64,000 bases of DNA from positions 124,001-188,000 of the forward strand of contig JAEZXH010000018.1 in the NCBI GenBank assembly GCA_023442775.1, given 5' to 3'. The notes beneath the pieces were generated by a model. That model saw only the letters and a list, made by a program, of their open reading frames with translations. It was not told the DNA's origin and did not search any database. The stretch comes from Bacillota bacterium. GTDB lineage: Bacteria > Bacillota > Clostridia > Tissierellales > Peptoniphilaceae. The stretch's first letter is position 1, and each line of letters begins with the position of its first letter. The position numbers and the translations under genes are program-made. This document shows, in pieces, positions 26,453-33,966 of the stretch.

Positions 26453-26709
26453 AAAGAACACGTAAAGCGTTGACGGAGAGAAAAATATACAGCGAACCGG
26501 GACAGAGAGCTGGGGTGGTGAGATCCAGCGCGGGGACGTATATAGAATATTCACTCCTGAGCGGAGGATGGAACCTTTCAGTAAGTCCTCCCGGATGCCC
26601 CCGTTACAGAGGCTTGGGATTGTTAGATCCGACATGAGTGACAACAGAAATGTTGTAATTTAGGTGGTACCACGAAACCTTTCGTCCTAATGGATGAAAG
26701 GTTTTTTTG
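26453..26709 (+). ncRNA. T-box riboswitch 1, probable Phe (UUC) specifier
   Basis: The leader has all T-box parts. Stem I is built from ATATAC (26485-26490) with GTATAT (26538-26543), and its apical region AGCTGG...CCAGC encloses GGTGGTGAGA. A shared GCCCCCGTTA block lies at 26597-26606. The T-box sequence GGTGGTACCACG is at 26663-26674. A competing terminator, AAACCTTTC with GAAAGGTTT, is at 26675-26704 plus T run. In the specifier loop, the triplet directly before the conserved A and the basal helix CTCC is TTC (26550-26552). The antiterminator bulge reads UGGU, matching a tRNA with discriminator A. The specifier call is inference; the T-box class is clear. Confidence 0.9.
26675..26709 (+). 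terminator. Regulated terminator of T-box 1
   Basis: The stem AAACCTTTC...GAAAGGTTT with an inner GTCC/GGAT part is followed by a T run. It overlaps the 3' side of the antiterminator, as expected for a T-box switch. Confidence 0.88.
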
Positions 26710-26728
26710 TTTAGAAAGGATGATGATT

Positions 26729-27700
26729 GTGAAAAAACGTGTATGGATGGCGGCTCTCTTGGGACTGACGACGGCCCTCGTCGGGTGTCAGGGTACTGGA
26801 GGAGCGAAGGACGCAACAGGTCAAGAGAAACTCAAGGTAGGTGTGGTCCAATACATCGACCACGTGTCCCTCGATGCGGCGCGCCAGGGATTTGAGGACA
26901 CCTTGAAAAAGAGTGGCCTCGATGTGGAGATGGAATTCCAAAATGCCAACGGCGACAGCGCTCTTACCAATACGATTCCCCAAGGCTATGTGGGAGAAGG
27001 GGTGGACCTCATCTACGCCATTGCCACTCCCAGTGCCCAAGGGGCGAAGAACGTGACCCAAGATGTGCCCATTGTTTTCTCCTGCGTCACCGATCCGGTG
27101 GGTGCGGAGCTCGTGACTGGGGAAACCCCTGAGGGCAATGTCACAGGGGTGAGCGATCGCATCGACCCGAAGGTTCCTTTGAAAGAATTCCAGACCCTCT
27201 ATCCCAATGCGAAAACCCTGGGCGTCATCTACAACACGGGAGAGCAAAACTCTCGGGTTCAACTCGATGAGTTAAAGGCAGCAGCGAAGGAAGTTGGCCT
27301 CGACATCAAAGAACTGGGAATCTCTTCCGTCAATGACGTGGGAACGGCACTGTCCTCGATCATCAATCAAATCGACGGTCTCTATGCTCTGACGGATAAC
27401 ACGGTGGCTAGTGCGGCCCCCATTGTGACGAGTATGCTTCTCGAGAAGCAAATCCCCAGCGTCTCTGCTGAAGAGGGGCAAGTGAAAAATGGTTGGCTCT
27501 TCAGTGTGGGGATTGACTATTACGAGCAGGGTGTCCAAGCGGGGAATATGGCAGTGGAAATTTTGAAAAATCACCCCGAGAAACTGCCCAAGGTTGAAGT
27601 AGGTGGGGGAGCCAAGAAGCTCGTCAACCTGGAGACGGCGAAGAATCTCAATCTCGAACTTCCCAAGTCCTTCATGGAAGGGGCAGAAACCGTCCAATAA
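26729..27700 (+). CDS. ABC transporter substrate-binding lipoprotein, TrpX-like (paralogue 1)
   Basis: This 323-residue protein has a lipoprotein signal with lipobox LVGC (Cys near residue 19), then an ABC_sub_bind (TrpX-type) domain. Family blocks include KVGVVQYIDHVSLDAARQGF, YAIATPSAQGAKN, VFSCVTDPVGAELV and GVIYNTGEQNSRVQ. Proteins of this family bind aromatic amino acids in the few cases known. I placed the start at the GTG 9 bases after AGAAAGG; ATGs at 26720 and 26723 are in frame and possible. Its own T-box suggests the ligand is the amino acid of that T-box, read here as phenylalanine. A second T-box follows the stop, so this gene may also be transcribed alone. Confidence 0.88.
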   Translation: MKKRVWMAALLGLTTALVGCQGTGGAKDATGQEKLKVGVVQYIDHVSLDAARQGFEDTLKKSGLDVEMEFQNANGDSALTNTIPQGYVGEGVDLIYAIATPSAQGAKNVTQDVPIVFSCVTDPVGAELVTGETPEGNVTGVSDRIDPKVPLKEFQTLYPNAKTLGVIYNTGEQNSRVQLDELKAAAKEVGLDIKELGISSVNDVGTALSSIINQIDGLYALTDNTVASAAPIVTSMLLEKQIPSVSAEEGQVKNGWLFSVGIDYYEQGVQAGNMAVEILKNHPEKLPKVEVGGGAKKLVNLETAKNLNLELPKSFMEGAETVQ

Positions 27701-27716
27701 AATTTCAAAAACAAAC

Positions 27717-27745
27717 TTGACTTCCGTGAATTGACCTCGTATAAT
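27717..27745 (+). promoter_or_regulatory. Promoter of T-box leader 2
   Basis: TTGACT (27717-27722) and TATAAT (27740-27745) with a 17-base spacer. This gives the second half of the cluster its own promoter. Confidence 0.85.
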
Positions 27746-27751
27746 GAGGGA

Positions 27752-28006
27752 CAATAAAGCATGCGAGAGAAAAAAGAAACGTCCACTCTTCTTCAGAGAG
27801 ATTCCGGGTGGTGTGAGGAATCGAAGAGCCGTTTACCATACACTCTTGCGCTGACTTGCTGAATGAAGTAGGCAAGTACGGAGGCCCCCGTTATCGCAGG
27901 ATTGGAGTTCAACAGGACTCTGAATGAGGCAATCATTCGGTTGTGAATGAGGGTGGTACCACGGAAGTCAAGTCTTTCGTCCCTTTTGGGACGGAGGACT
28001 TTTTTG
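27752..28006 (+). ncRNA. T-box riboswitch 2, probable Tyr (UAC) specifier
   Basis: The basal helix of stem I pairs GCGAGAG (27763-27769) with CTCTTGC (27843-27849). The next helix pairs AAAC (27777-27780) with GTTT (27831-27834). The apical part has AGATTCC...GGAATC enclosing GGGTGGTGTGA. The shared GCCCCCGTTA block is at 27884-27893 and the T-box GGTGGTACCACG at 27952-27963. In the specifier loop, the triplet before the conserved A and the basal helix is TAC (27839-27841), in exactly the place where leader 1 has TTC. The UGGU bulge again fits a tRNA with discriminator A, such as tRNA-Tyr. Confidence 0.9.
27970..28006 (+). terminator. Regulated terminator of T-box 2
   Basis: A 14-bp stem (AAGTCTTTCGTCCC with GGGACGGAGGACTT, two mismatched or wobble positions), loop TTTT and a T run follow the T-box sequence directly. 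Confidence 0.9.
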
Positions 28007-28027
28007 TTTGTTGAGAAAGGACGAATC

Positions 28028-29017
28028 ATGAGAAAGAGCTTAGGAATCATTGCATTGGCAGCGGTTGTGTTGGCGACGGGGTGCTCCCAGCGAGTACCCG
28101 AAGAGGGACAAGTCAAGATTGGCATTCTTCAACTGGCCCCCCACAAGGCCCTGGACCGGGCAAGAGAGGGATTTGTCGAAGAAGTGGAGGCCTCGGGACT
28201 CAAGGTTGAATGGGATGAGGTCAATGCCCAGGGCGATCTTGCACTCACCATGACGGCACCACAACAATTTGTGGAAAAGGATGTGGATCTCGTCTATACC
28301 ATTGCGACGCCTGCGGCACAGGGGGCACAACAAGTCCTTCAGAATACAAAGATTCCCATGCTCTTTAATGCAGTGACGGACCCTGTTGCTGCAGGGCTTC
28401 TCAAAGATACGGCCCATCCCGAGGGATCCATCACGGGAGTGAGCGATCAGTTTCCCATGGAGAAACAGCTTCAAGAATTTCTCACGATCTTTCCCGAGGT
28501 GAAGGAGATTGGTGTCTTGTACTCCACCGACGAAGCGAACTCCAAGGTTCAAATTGAAGCCCTCGAAGCCTCGGAACGCGAGGGAGTCCTTCACGAACAC
28601 GGAGCCCATGTCCACGCCGTGGGAATCAGTTCTGTCAACGACGTCCCCACAGCGATGGCAAGCCTCGTTGGAAAGATTGATGGCTTCTTCTGCATCGCCG
28701 ACAATCTCTCGGCAAATGCAGCCCCTGTCATCGCGAAGACCTTGACGGAAAAGGGGATTGTCTCCTTCGCCGTGGAGCAAGGGCCCGTCGAATCCGGGCT
28801 CTTGATGAGTAGTGGTGTCGACTACGAAGCCCTGGGCCATGAGGCTGGAAAACAGGCAGTGGCCATCTTAAAAGACAAGAAGTCGGTCTCCGACCTTCCC
28901 GTCTTCTTCCCACAGACAGCGCAGAAGGTCGTCAACGAAGAGACGGCAAAGGCCCTTGGCCTTCTGGAAAACAAGTCGTTAATGGATGGGGCCACGAGTG
29001 CCCAAGTTGCAAACTAA
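28028..29017 (+). CDS. ABC transporter substrate-binding lipoprotein, TrpX-like (paralogue 2)
   Basis: This is a 329-residue paralogue of the lipoprotein at 26729. It has the signal MRKSLGIIALAAVVLATGC (Cys at residue 19), then VKIGILQLAPHKALDRAREGF, YTIATPAAQGAQQ, LFNAVTDPVAAGL and GVLYSTDEANSKVQ. Both end in a similar K/N-S-x-M-x-GA block. The start ATG follows GAAAGGA; the frame is open further up into the T-box leader but that part is not coding. It has a second, different T-box, and the permease and ATPase genes follow in the same transcript. Ligand inferred from the T-box is tyrosine, with no direct proof. Confidence 0.88.
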   Translation: MRKSLGIIALAAVVLATGCSQRVPEEGQVKIGILQLAPHKALDRAREGFVEEVEASGLKVEWDEVNAQGDLALTMTAPQQFVEKDVDLVYTIATPAAQGAQQVLQNTKIPMLFNAVTDPVAAGLLKDTAHPEGSITGVSDQFPMEKQLQEFLTIFPEVKEIGVLYSTDEANSKVQIEALEASEREGVLHEHGAHVHAVGISSVNDVPTAMASLVGKIDGFFCIADNLSANAAPVIAKTLTEKGIVSFAVEQGPVESGLLMSSGVDYEALGHEAGKQAVAILKDKKSVSDLPVFFPQTAQKVVNEETAKALGLLENKSLMDGATSAQVAN

Positions 29018-29030
29018 GAAAGGAGACATC

Positions 29031-29924
29031 ATGCTCGCAGTGTTACAGATTTCCGTGGAGCAAGGGTTCATTTTCGCCCTTTTAGCCATCGGCGTCGTGT
29101 TGACCTACAAACTCTTAGATATCGCCGATCTCTCGGTGGAAGGAACCTTTCCTCTCGGGGCCTTTGTCCTCGCGAAAATCCTCACTGTGGGCATGCCTCC
29201 AGAGCTTGGGTTGGTGATTGCATTCTGCGCAGGGGCCCTCGCAGGAGCAGTGACCTATCTCCTCTACAAGCGGGTCCAGATTGCCGCTCTTCTCAGCGGT
29301 ATCTTGACCATGACCATGCTCCACACGGTGAACCTGCGCATCCTCGGCAAGAGCAACGTCCCCTTAATGAATCTTCCCAATCTTTTCCGCCACACCGACG
29401 GGCACTACAAGATTGTCTACCTCATCGGGATTGCCCTCATCGTTAAACTTCTCCTCGATTGGTTCTTGCGTACGGAAAAGGGCTACCTCGTCGTCGTTAC
29501 TGGGGACAATGAGACCCTCGTCCGCGCCCTTGGAGAGAATCCAAATACCTACACCCTCTTGGGGTTGATGCTCTCCAACGGACTCGTTGCCCTCTCTGGA
29601 GCTCTCATGGCCCAGTTTCAAGGATATGTGGACATCACCATGGGGCAGAGCATGATCGTCACCGCCCTTGCGAGCATCATCATTGGGGATGCGTTTATGA
29701 AAAACCAAGCCTGGCTCAATCGAACGACTCGCGCCATTGTTGGGGCCATCATCTACCGTGTAATTTTTGGAATCGCCCTTCATATTGGCCTCAGCCCCGA
29801 CGACTTGAAGATGATGACTGCCCTCATCGTCATTGTCTTCCTCGGCTACAATCACCTTGCCGCCAATGCAGGGATGCGCCGACGCATTGTATCTTCTCAG
29901 AAAGGAAGTGGTCCTCGTGCTTGA
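29031..29924 (+). CDS. ABC transporter permease, TrpY-like
   Basis: This 297-residue membrane protein of the BPD_transp_2 class (about eight hydrophobic segments) is of the type that accompanies TrpX-like binding proteins. Blocks include LLDIADLSVEGTFPLGAFV near the N-terminus, VVTGDNETLVRALGENPNTY in a cytoplasmic loop, and MSIVTALASIIIGDAF-like sequence (here MIVTALASIIIGDAF). The ATG follows AAAGGAG, 13 bases after the lipoprotein stop. It overlaps the ATPase gene by 8 bases. As the only permease gene in the cluster, it presumably serves both lipoproteins. Confidence 0.9.
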   Translation: MLAVLQISVEQGFIFALLAIGVVLTYKLLDIADLSVEGTFPLGAFVLAKILTVGMPPELGLVIAFCAGALAGAVTYLLYKRVQIAALLSGILTMTMLHTVNLRILGKSNVPLMNLPNLFRHTDGHYKIVYLIGIALIVKLLLDWFLRTEKGYLVVVTGDNETLVRALGENPNTYTLLGLMLSNGLVALSGALMAQFQGYVDITMGQSMIVTALASIIIGDAFMKNQAWLNRTTRAIVGAIIYRVIFGIALHIGLSPDDLKMMTALIVIVFLGYNHLAANAGMRRRIVSSQKGSGPRA

Positions 29925-30684
29925 GATTCGCAACCTTCACAAGACCTTCTATCCCGGGACTCCTGAAGAAAATCGCGTCTTCTCGGGCTTTGATCTCACC
30001 ATCGAAGAGGGGACGACCACGGCGATTCTTGGGCCAAATGGTTGTGGGAAATCCACTCTCTTTAGCCTTATTGCAGGGGGACTCAAACCCGATGAAGGGG
30101 AGATTCTCCTCAGCGGCACAAATCTGACAAAACTTCCCGAAGAAAAACGGGCGAAGCTCTTGAGTCGCGTCGCCCAAGATCCTTCCATGGGAGTTTCTCC
30201 TTCTCTGAGCATCTTGGAGAACATGAGCTTGGCCTTCAAAAAGCACGAGTCTTTCACCCTCGGAAAACTCCTAAAGCCAAGCCGCATTCCAGAGATTCGT
30301 GAGCGATTAAAAGACGTCCATCTCGGGCTCGAGGACAAACTCAACACCCAGGTGAAATTCCTTTCGGGAGGGCAACGTCAGTCCTTAGGACTCATTATGG
30401 CCACACTTGTTCGTCCCGAGTTGTTGCTTCTCGATGAGCACACCGCGGCTCTTGACCCGAAGACGAGCCAGCGCATTATGGAGATGACCCAGGAAATTTC
30501 CCGTCGCGATCAATTGACCACCCTCATGATTACTCACAATCTTCGTCACGCCATCGCCTATGCAGACCGGGTGATTATGCTAAGCCGTGGGCGCATTGTC
30601 TTCGATTCTCCTGCAAAGGGACTCACCGAAGTAGAACTGACGAAAATCTACCACGAAAAAATCGAAGAAGAGATGCACGCATAA
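29917..30684 (+). CDS. ABC transporter ATPase, TrpZ-like
   Basis: The 255-residue ATPase has Walker A GPNGCGKSTL, signature LSGGQRQSLG, Walker B LLLLDEHTAALD and H-loop MITHNLRHAIAYADR. The histidine after the Walker B Glu (DEH instead of DEP) is usual in this transporter class. The start is GTG at 29917, preceded by AAAGGAAG and giving the N-terminus MLEIRNLHKTF; the frame is open upstream inside the permease gene. It is the last gene of the T-box cluster and is followed by a strong terminator. Confidence 0.9.
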   Translation: MLEIRNLHKTFYPGTPEENRVFSGFDLTIEEGTTTAILGPNGCGKSTLFSLIAGGLKPDEGEILLSGTNLTKLPEEKRAKLLSRVAQDPSMGVSPSLSILENMSLAFKKHESFTLGKLLKPSRIPEIRERLKDVHLGLEDKLNTQVKFLSGGQRQSLGLIMATLVRPELLLLDEHTAALDPKTSQRIMEMTQEISRRDQLTTLMITHNLRHAIAYADRVIMLSRGRIVFDSPAKGLTEVELTKIYHEKIEEEMHA

Positions 30685-30711
30685 AAAAGGAGCCCTCAAG
30701 GGCTCCTTTTT
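30685..30711. terminator. Bidirectional terminator at the end of the T-box transporter cluster
   Basis: The perfect 11-bp stem AAAAGGAGCCC/GGGCTCCTTTT with a TCAA loop also serves the convergent DUF1904 gene, whose stop overlaps the T run. Confidence 0.94.
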
Positions 30712-31069
30712 ATTCGGGGAGATCTTCTCCCACGCAGTAGATGTCATTTTCGTATTTCTCGTAATAGTCCTCTTCCTTCAAGTGGATGAAATAGGTTTCT
30801 CCATGAGGATATCCTCGTTTTCCAAGGAAGGAGAGGATGATCTTCGCCACCTGTTTTTCTTGGGCGTGGTCCCTTGCAAATTGAAGAACCTCCACCATTG
30901 GTGGATCGAGGGTCAGGTCCTTTCCGTGGAGAAAATGACGGTAGGGGACATGGGTGAAGATGAAATAATCTTGAGGAGTAACCATAGTCACCGCAAGTTC
31001 TTCCACAATCTCCTCACTCATCGCCCGGACGTCTTCCTCAGTGAGGCCGTAGCAGCGCAGTTGTGGCAT
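30710..31069 (-). CDS. DUF1904 family protein
   Basis: This 119-residue cytoplasmic protein starts MPQLRCYGLTEEDVRAMS and resembles DUF1904/tautomerase-fold small proteins, with Pro as the second residue. The conserved central part is DYFIFTHVPYRHF. The function is unknown. It lies 8 bases after pepA, and the pepA stop codon (TAG) forms part of its AGGAGG ribosome binding site, so the two are co-translated. The N-terminal proline is typical of the tautomerase superfamily, but activity here is unproven. Confidence 0.75.
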   Translation of the reverse strand: MPQLRCYGLTEEDVRAMSEEIVEELAVTMVTPQDYFIFTHVPYRHFLHGKDLTLDPPMVEVLQFARDHAQEKQVAKIILSFLGKRGYPHGETYFIHLKEEDYYEKYENDIYCVGEDLPE

Positions 31070-31077
31070 CGTTCCTC

Positions 31078-32505
31078 CTAGGCGTTGAAGTTTTCCGTCT
31101 TGACAAAGTTATAGAGAGTCTTGACGTGGCTTCCCGTTCCCCGTTTCGGAAGATACCCAATGGTGCGGTCAAGCCATGCGGTGCCGGCGATGTCCAAGTG
31201 GACCCAAGGCGTGTCCTCGACGAAGGTTTCGAGGAAAAGACCGGCGGTGATGGCGCCACCACCAAAGACGCGGCTCGTGTTGTAGACATCGGCAACGTCG
31301 GAGCGAATGTACTCGCGGTATCCCGGGTGGTTTGGTAGCTCCCAGATGGGTTCATCGGAGATTTCGGAAGCGCGCTTCACTTGAGCCATGAGGTCCTCGT
31401 TGTTGGTAACGGCACCGGCGTGCAAATCTCCAAGGCCAACGATGCAAGCGCCGGTCAAGGTGGCCAAGTCGATGACAAGGCGAGGCGATTCTTCGCGGAT
31501 GACATAGGTGAGAGCATCGGCGAGGGTTAGGCGCCCTTCAGCGTCGGTATTTCCCACTTCAATGGTCTTCCCGGAGAGGGAGCCGATGATGTCGCCGGTG
31601 TGATAGGCTTCCCCTGAAATCATATTTTCGCAGAGGGCGGCGACGGCGACGACGTGCTTTTCGAGGTGGTTACGGGCAATGGCCTCCATGGCACCGATGA
31701 CCGTCGCAGATCCCGCCATGTCGCTTTGCATCGTGTCCATGCTCTTTGGCGGCTTGATGCAATACCCACCGGAGTCATAGGCCAATCCCTTCCCGACGAG
31801 GGCAATGGGCGCACCTTCTCCACCGCGATAGCGCATGATGAGGAACTTCGGTTCCTTGGCAGAGCCTTGGGCGACGGCGAGGAAAGCCTTCATCCCAATC
31901 TTTTCGATCTCCTCACGTCCGAGGATGTCCACCTCAACACCAAGGGGAGTAAGACGGTTCTTCGCCGCTTCGGCAATCTCCGAGGGACCCATGTCGATGG
32001 CAGGGGTGTTGACGAGATCGCGGGTGTGGAAGATGGCATCGACGAGAATTTGCGCTTCTTCAAGGGCAGATTCCACCGTATCCTTCTTGCTCTCATCGAC
32101 CTCGATGTCTACTACCTCAAGAGAGGGGGCTTTTTCCCGCTTCTTGTAGCGGTCAAAGGCATAGTCTACTTGGGAGAATCCTTCGACGATGGCGCGCACG
32201 GTGCGACGGGTGCAGAATCCATCGAACTTCGGCAGTTTGATGCGAAGCTCCTTAAACCCTTCGGCACAGGCCCGCTTTGCGGCGAGGGCGCAAGCGGTGG
32301 TGACGTCGAAGAGGGTGAGGTCCTTCAACTCACCGAGTCCGACGAGAATGGCAGGTTCTTCCTTGGTAAAGAGGGTGTAGATGTCGTTCTTATCTCCTTG
32401 GAAAGCGCCGCGTTCTTGCAGGGCTTTTTCTGCATCAGAGAGACATTCATTTTTTCGACGAAGGAGGACTTTTGTGCCGCGTCCTTCGTTGAGCGTAAAA
32501 CGCAT
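31078..32505 (-). CDS. pepA: Leucyl aminopeptidase, M17 family
   Basis: This dimetal cytosolic exopeptidase releases N-terminal residues from peptides. The 475-residue protein has the weakly conserved N-terminal domain and an intact catalytic domain. Metal and catalytic residues are visible in LVGKGLAYDSGGYCIKPP (about residues 246-263), MQSDMAGSATVIGAM just after it, and the signature NTDAEGRLTLADAL (about 330-343). It forms an operon with the DUF1904 gene downstream. The ATG is preceded by AAAGGAAGTG. Confidence 0.95.
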   Translation of the reverse strand: MRFTLNEGRGTKVLLRRKNECLSDAEKALQERGAFQGDKNDIYTLFTKEEPAILVGLGELKDLTLFDVTTACALAAKRACAEGFKELRIKLPKFDGFCTRRTVRAIVEGFSQVDYAFDRYKKREKAPSLEVVDIEVDESKKDTVESALEEAQILVDAIFHTRDLVNTPAIDMGPSEIAEAAKNRLTPLGVEVDILGREEIEKIGMKAFLAVAQGSAKEPKFLIMRYRGGEGAPIALVGKGLAYDSGGYCIKPPKSMDTMQSDMAGSATVIGAMEAIARNHLEKHVVAVAALCENMISGEAYHTGDIIGSLSGKTIEVGNTDAEGRLTLADALTYVIREESPRLVIDLATLTGACIVGLGDLHAGAVTNNEDLMAQVKRASEISDEPIWELPNHPGYREYIRSDVADVYNTSRVFGGGAITAGLFLETFVEDTPWVHLDIAGTAWLDRTIGYLPKRGTGSHVKTLYNFVKTENFNA

Positions 32506-32532
32506 GGTGTATCACTTCCTTTTCTGTGTTCC

Positions 32533-32561
32533 ATTATACCCCCTATACCCAGTCGTGCCCA
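32533..32561 (-). promoter_or_regulatory. pepA promoter
   Basis: On the minus strand TGGGCA (32561-32556) and TATAAT (32538-32533) are spaced by 17 bases, 28 bases before the start codon. Confidence 0.7.
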
Positions 32562-32627
32562 GGTCTATGCGCGAGGAGAAAAGAAAATGAAGGAGACGAT
32601 AGGAAACTCCCGTCTTTGGAGTGCTTG

Positions 32628-32636
32628 TGATACAAT
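32628..32636 (+). promoter_or_regulatory. Extended -10 promoter of the HD-domain gene
   Basis: TGATACAAT is a TGn-extended -10 element with no clear -35 hexamer. Confidence 0.55.
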
Positions 32637-32663
32637 GGGAAAAAGTTGGAGAAAGGAGAGACT

Positions 32664-33227
32664 ATGAATCGTCAAGAAGCTTGGGAACTCGTCCAAGAAT
32701 ACAATGAGAGCGAAAGTTTACGGGAACACGCCTTGCAAGTTGAGGCGGTGATGGAGCACTTTGCAAAACGCTATGGGGAGTCCGTCGAAGAATGGGGACT
32801 CGTCGGCCTTCTTCACGACCTCGACTATGAGAAGTATCCGGAAAAGCACTGTGAGATGACGGAAAAAATTCTCAAAGAAAAGGGGCTCGAGGACCATCTC
32901 ATCCGCGCCATCATGAGCCATGGCTACGGAATTTGTACCGATGTGAAACCTGAGACCAACATGGAAAAGACACTCTACGCCATCGACGAACTCACGGGCC
33001 TCGTGCGTGCCTGTTGTCTCGTGCGGCCTTCAAAGAGTGTCCTTGATCTCAAGGTGAAGAGCGTCAATTCGAAGTTTAAGAATCCGAAGTTTGCAGAAGG
33101 ATGTGATCGCGATCTCATTCTCCAAGGCATCGAGATGATGGGCATGGAGAAGAATGAGGTCATCCAAGAAGTGATTGCTGGCCTTCAGGAAAAGGCGGAG
33201 GAAGTGGGGCTCAAAGGCAACCTCTAA
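32664..33227 (+). CDS. HD-domain (HDIG-type) hydrolase
   Basis: The 187-residue protein is a small HD-superfamily phosphohydrolase. The metal ligands are His in REHALQVEAV (about residue 24), the HD pair in LVGLLHDLDYEKYPEKH (about 54-55), and later His and Asp in IMSHGYG and AIDELTGLV. Such stand-alone HD proteins are common in anaerobic Bacillota. The substrate is unknown, with nucleotides likely. The ATG follows GAAAGGAGAG; an in-frame ATG 18 bases upstream lies before that site and is not used. It is a one-gene unit. Confidence 0.88.
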   Translation: MNRQEAWELVQEYNESESLREHALQVEAVMEHFAKRYGESVEEWGLVGLLHDLDYEKYPEKHCEMTEKILKEKGLEDHLIRAIMSHGYGICTDVKPETNMEKTLYAIDELTGLVRACCLVRPSKSVLDLKVKSVNSKFKNPKFAEGCDRDLILQGIEMMGMEKNEVIQEVIAGLQEKAEEVGLKGNL

Positions 33228-33291
33228 TTTCACTATTTTTTCTCGTGGACTTCACAGAAGAGGAGTAGAGTAAAGAGAAAGGAGGGAAGAG

Positions 33292-33966
33292 ATGTTTCGG
33301 ATTCTTGTTGTCGACGATGAGGAGAAGATTCGCGAGGTCATCAGGACCTATGCGGAGTACGATGGCCACACGGTGGTGGAGGCCAAGGATGGCTTCGAAG
33401 CCGTAGAAAAGTGTAAACAAGAAGATTTTGACGTCATCGTCATGGACATTATGATGCCGCGCCTCGATGGGTTTTCTGCCTACAAGGAAATCAAGAAGCA
33501 CAAGGACATTCCCGTGTTGATGCTCTCGGCACGAGGGGAGGAGTACGATAAACTCTTTGGCTTTGAGATTGGCATCGACGATTACGTGGTCAAGCCCTTT
33601 TCCCCAAAGGAACTCATGGCGAGGCTCAATGTGATCGTCACAAGGCACATGCCCATGACGGAGCACCACGAGCTCATTCGCGGGGACATTCGCGTCGACC
33701 TCGATGGGCGCGATCTCTTCGTCGATGGAAAGAAGACAGACCCTACACCAAAGGAATTTGACCTCTTGGTGTTTCTCATGCGCCATGAGAGCATTGCCCT
33801 TTCTCGAGAACAGCTCCTCGACGGGGTCTGGGGGATTGATTTCTTCGGAGAGGATCGTACCGTGGACACCCACATCAAGATGCTTCGCAACACCTTAGGG
33901 TGCCATCGGGACTACATTGTCACCGTCCGTGGCATCGGATATAAATTTCAATGTCCAGAGGCATGA
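33292..33966 (+). CDS. OmpR-family two-component response regulator
   Basis: This 224-residue regulator has a receiver domain with acidic pocket VVDDEEK, phospho-acceptor Asp in VIVMDIMMPRLDG (about residue 52), the switch residue in VLMLSARGE and Lys in DDYVVKPF. A winged-helix output domain follows (about residues 125-222; FDLLVFLMRHESIALSREQL, VDTHIKMLRNTLG, IVTVRGIGYKF). It overlaps the kinase gene downstream. The stimulus and targets are not evident; the closest well-known types are cell-envelope or metal-responsive systems, but I cannot choose between them. Confidence 0.95.
   Translation: MFRILVVDDEEKIREVIRTYAEYDGHTVVEAKDGFEAVEKCKQEDFDVIVMDIMMPRLDGFSAYKEIKKHKDIPVLMLSARGEEYDKLFGFEIGIDDYVVKPFSPKELMARLNVIVTRHMPMTEHHELIRGDIRVDLDGRDLFVDGKKTDPTPKEFDLLVFLMRHESIALSREQLLDGVWGIDFFGEDRTVDTHIKMLRNTLGCHRDYIVTVRGIGYKFQCPEA

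Noticed and set aside
26453..28006. Tryptophan (UGG) specifier for the T-boxes, as would be expected for TrpX-like genes
   Set aside because: No TGG occurs in either specifier loop, and the UGGU bulge does not fit bacterial tRNA-Trp, which has discriminator G.
27947..28027. Longer start for lipoprotein 2 inside the T-box leader
   Set aside because: It would translate the antiterminator and terminator and would remove the signal peptide from the N-terminus.
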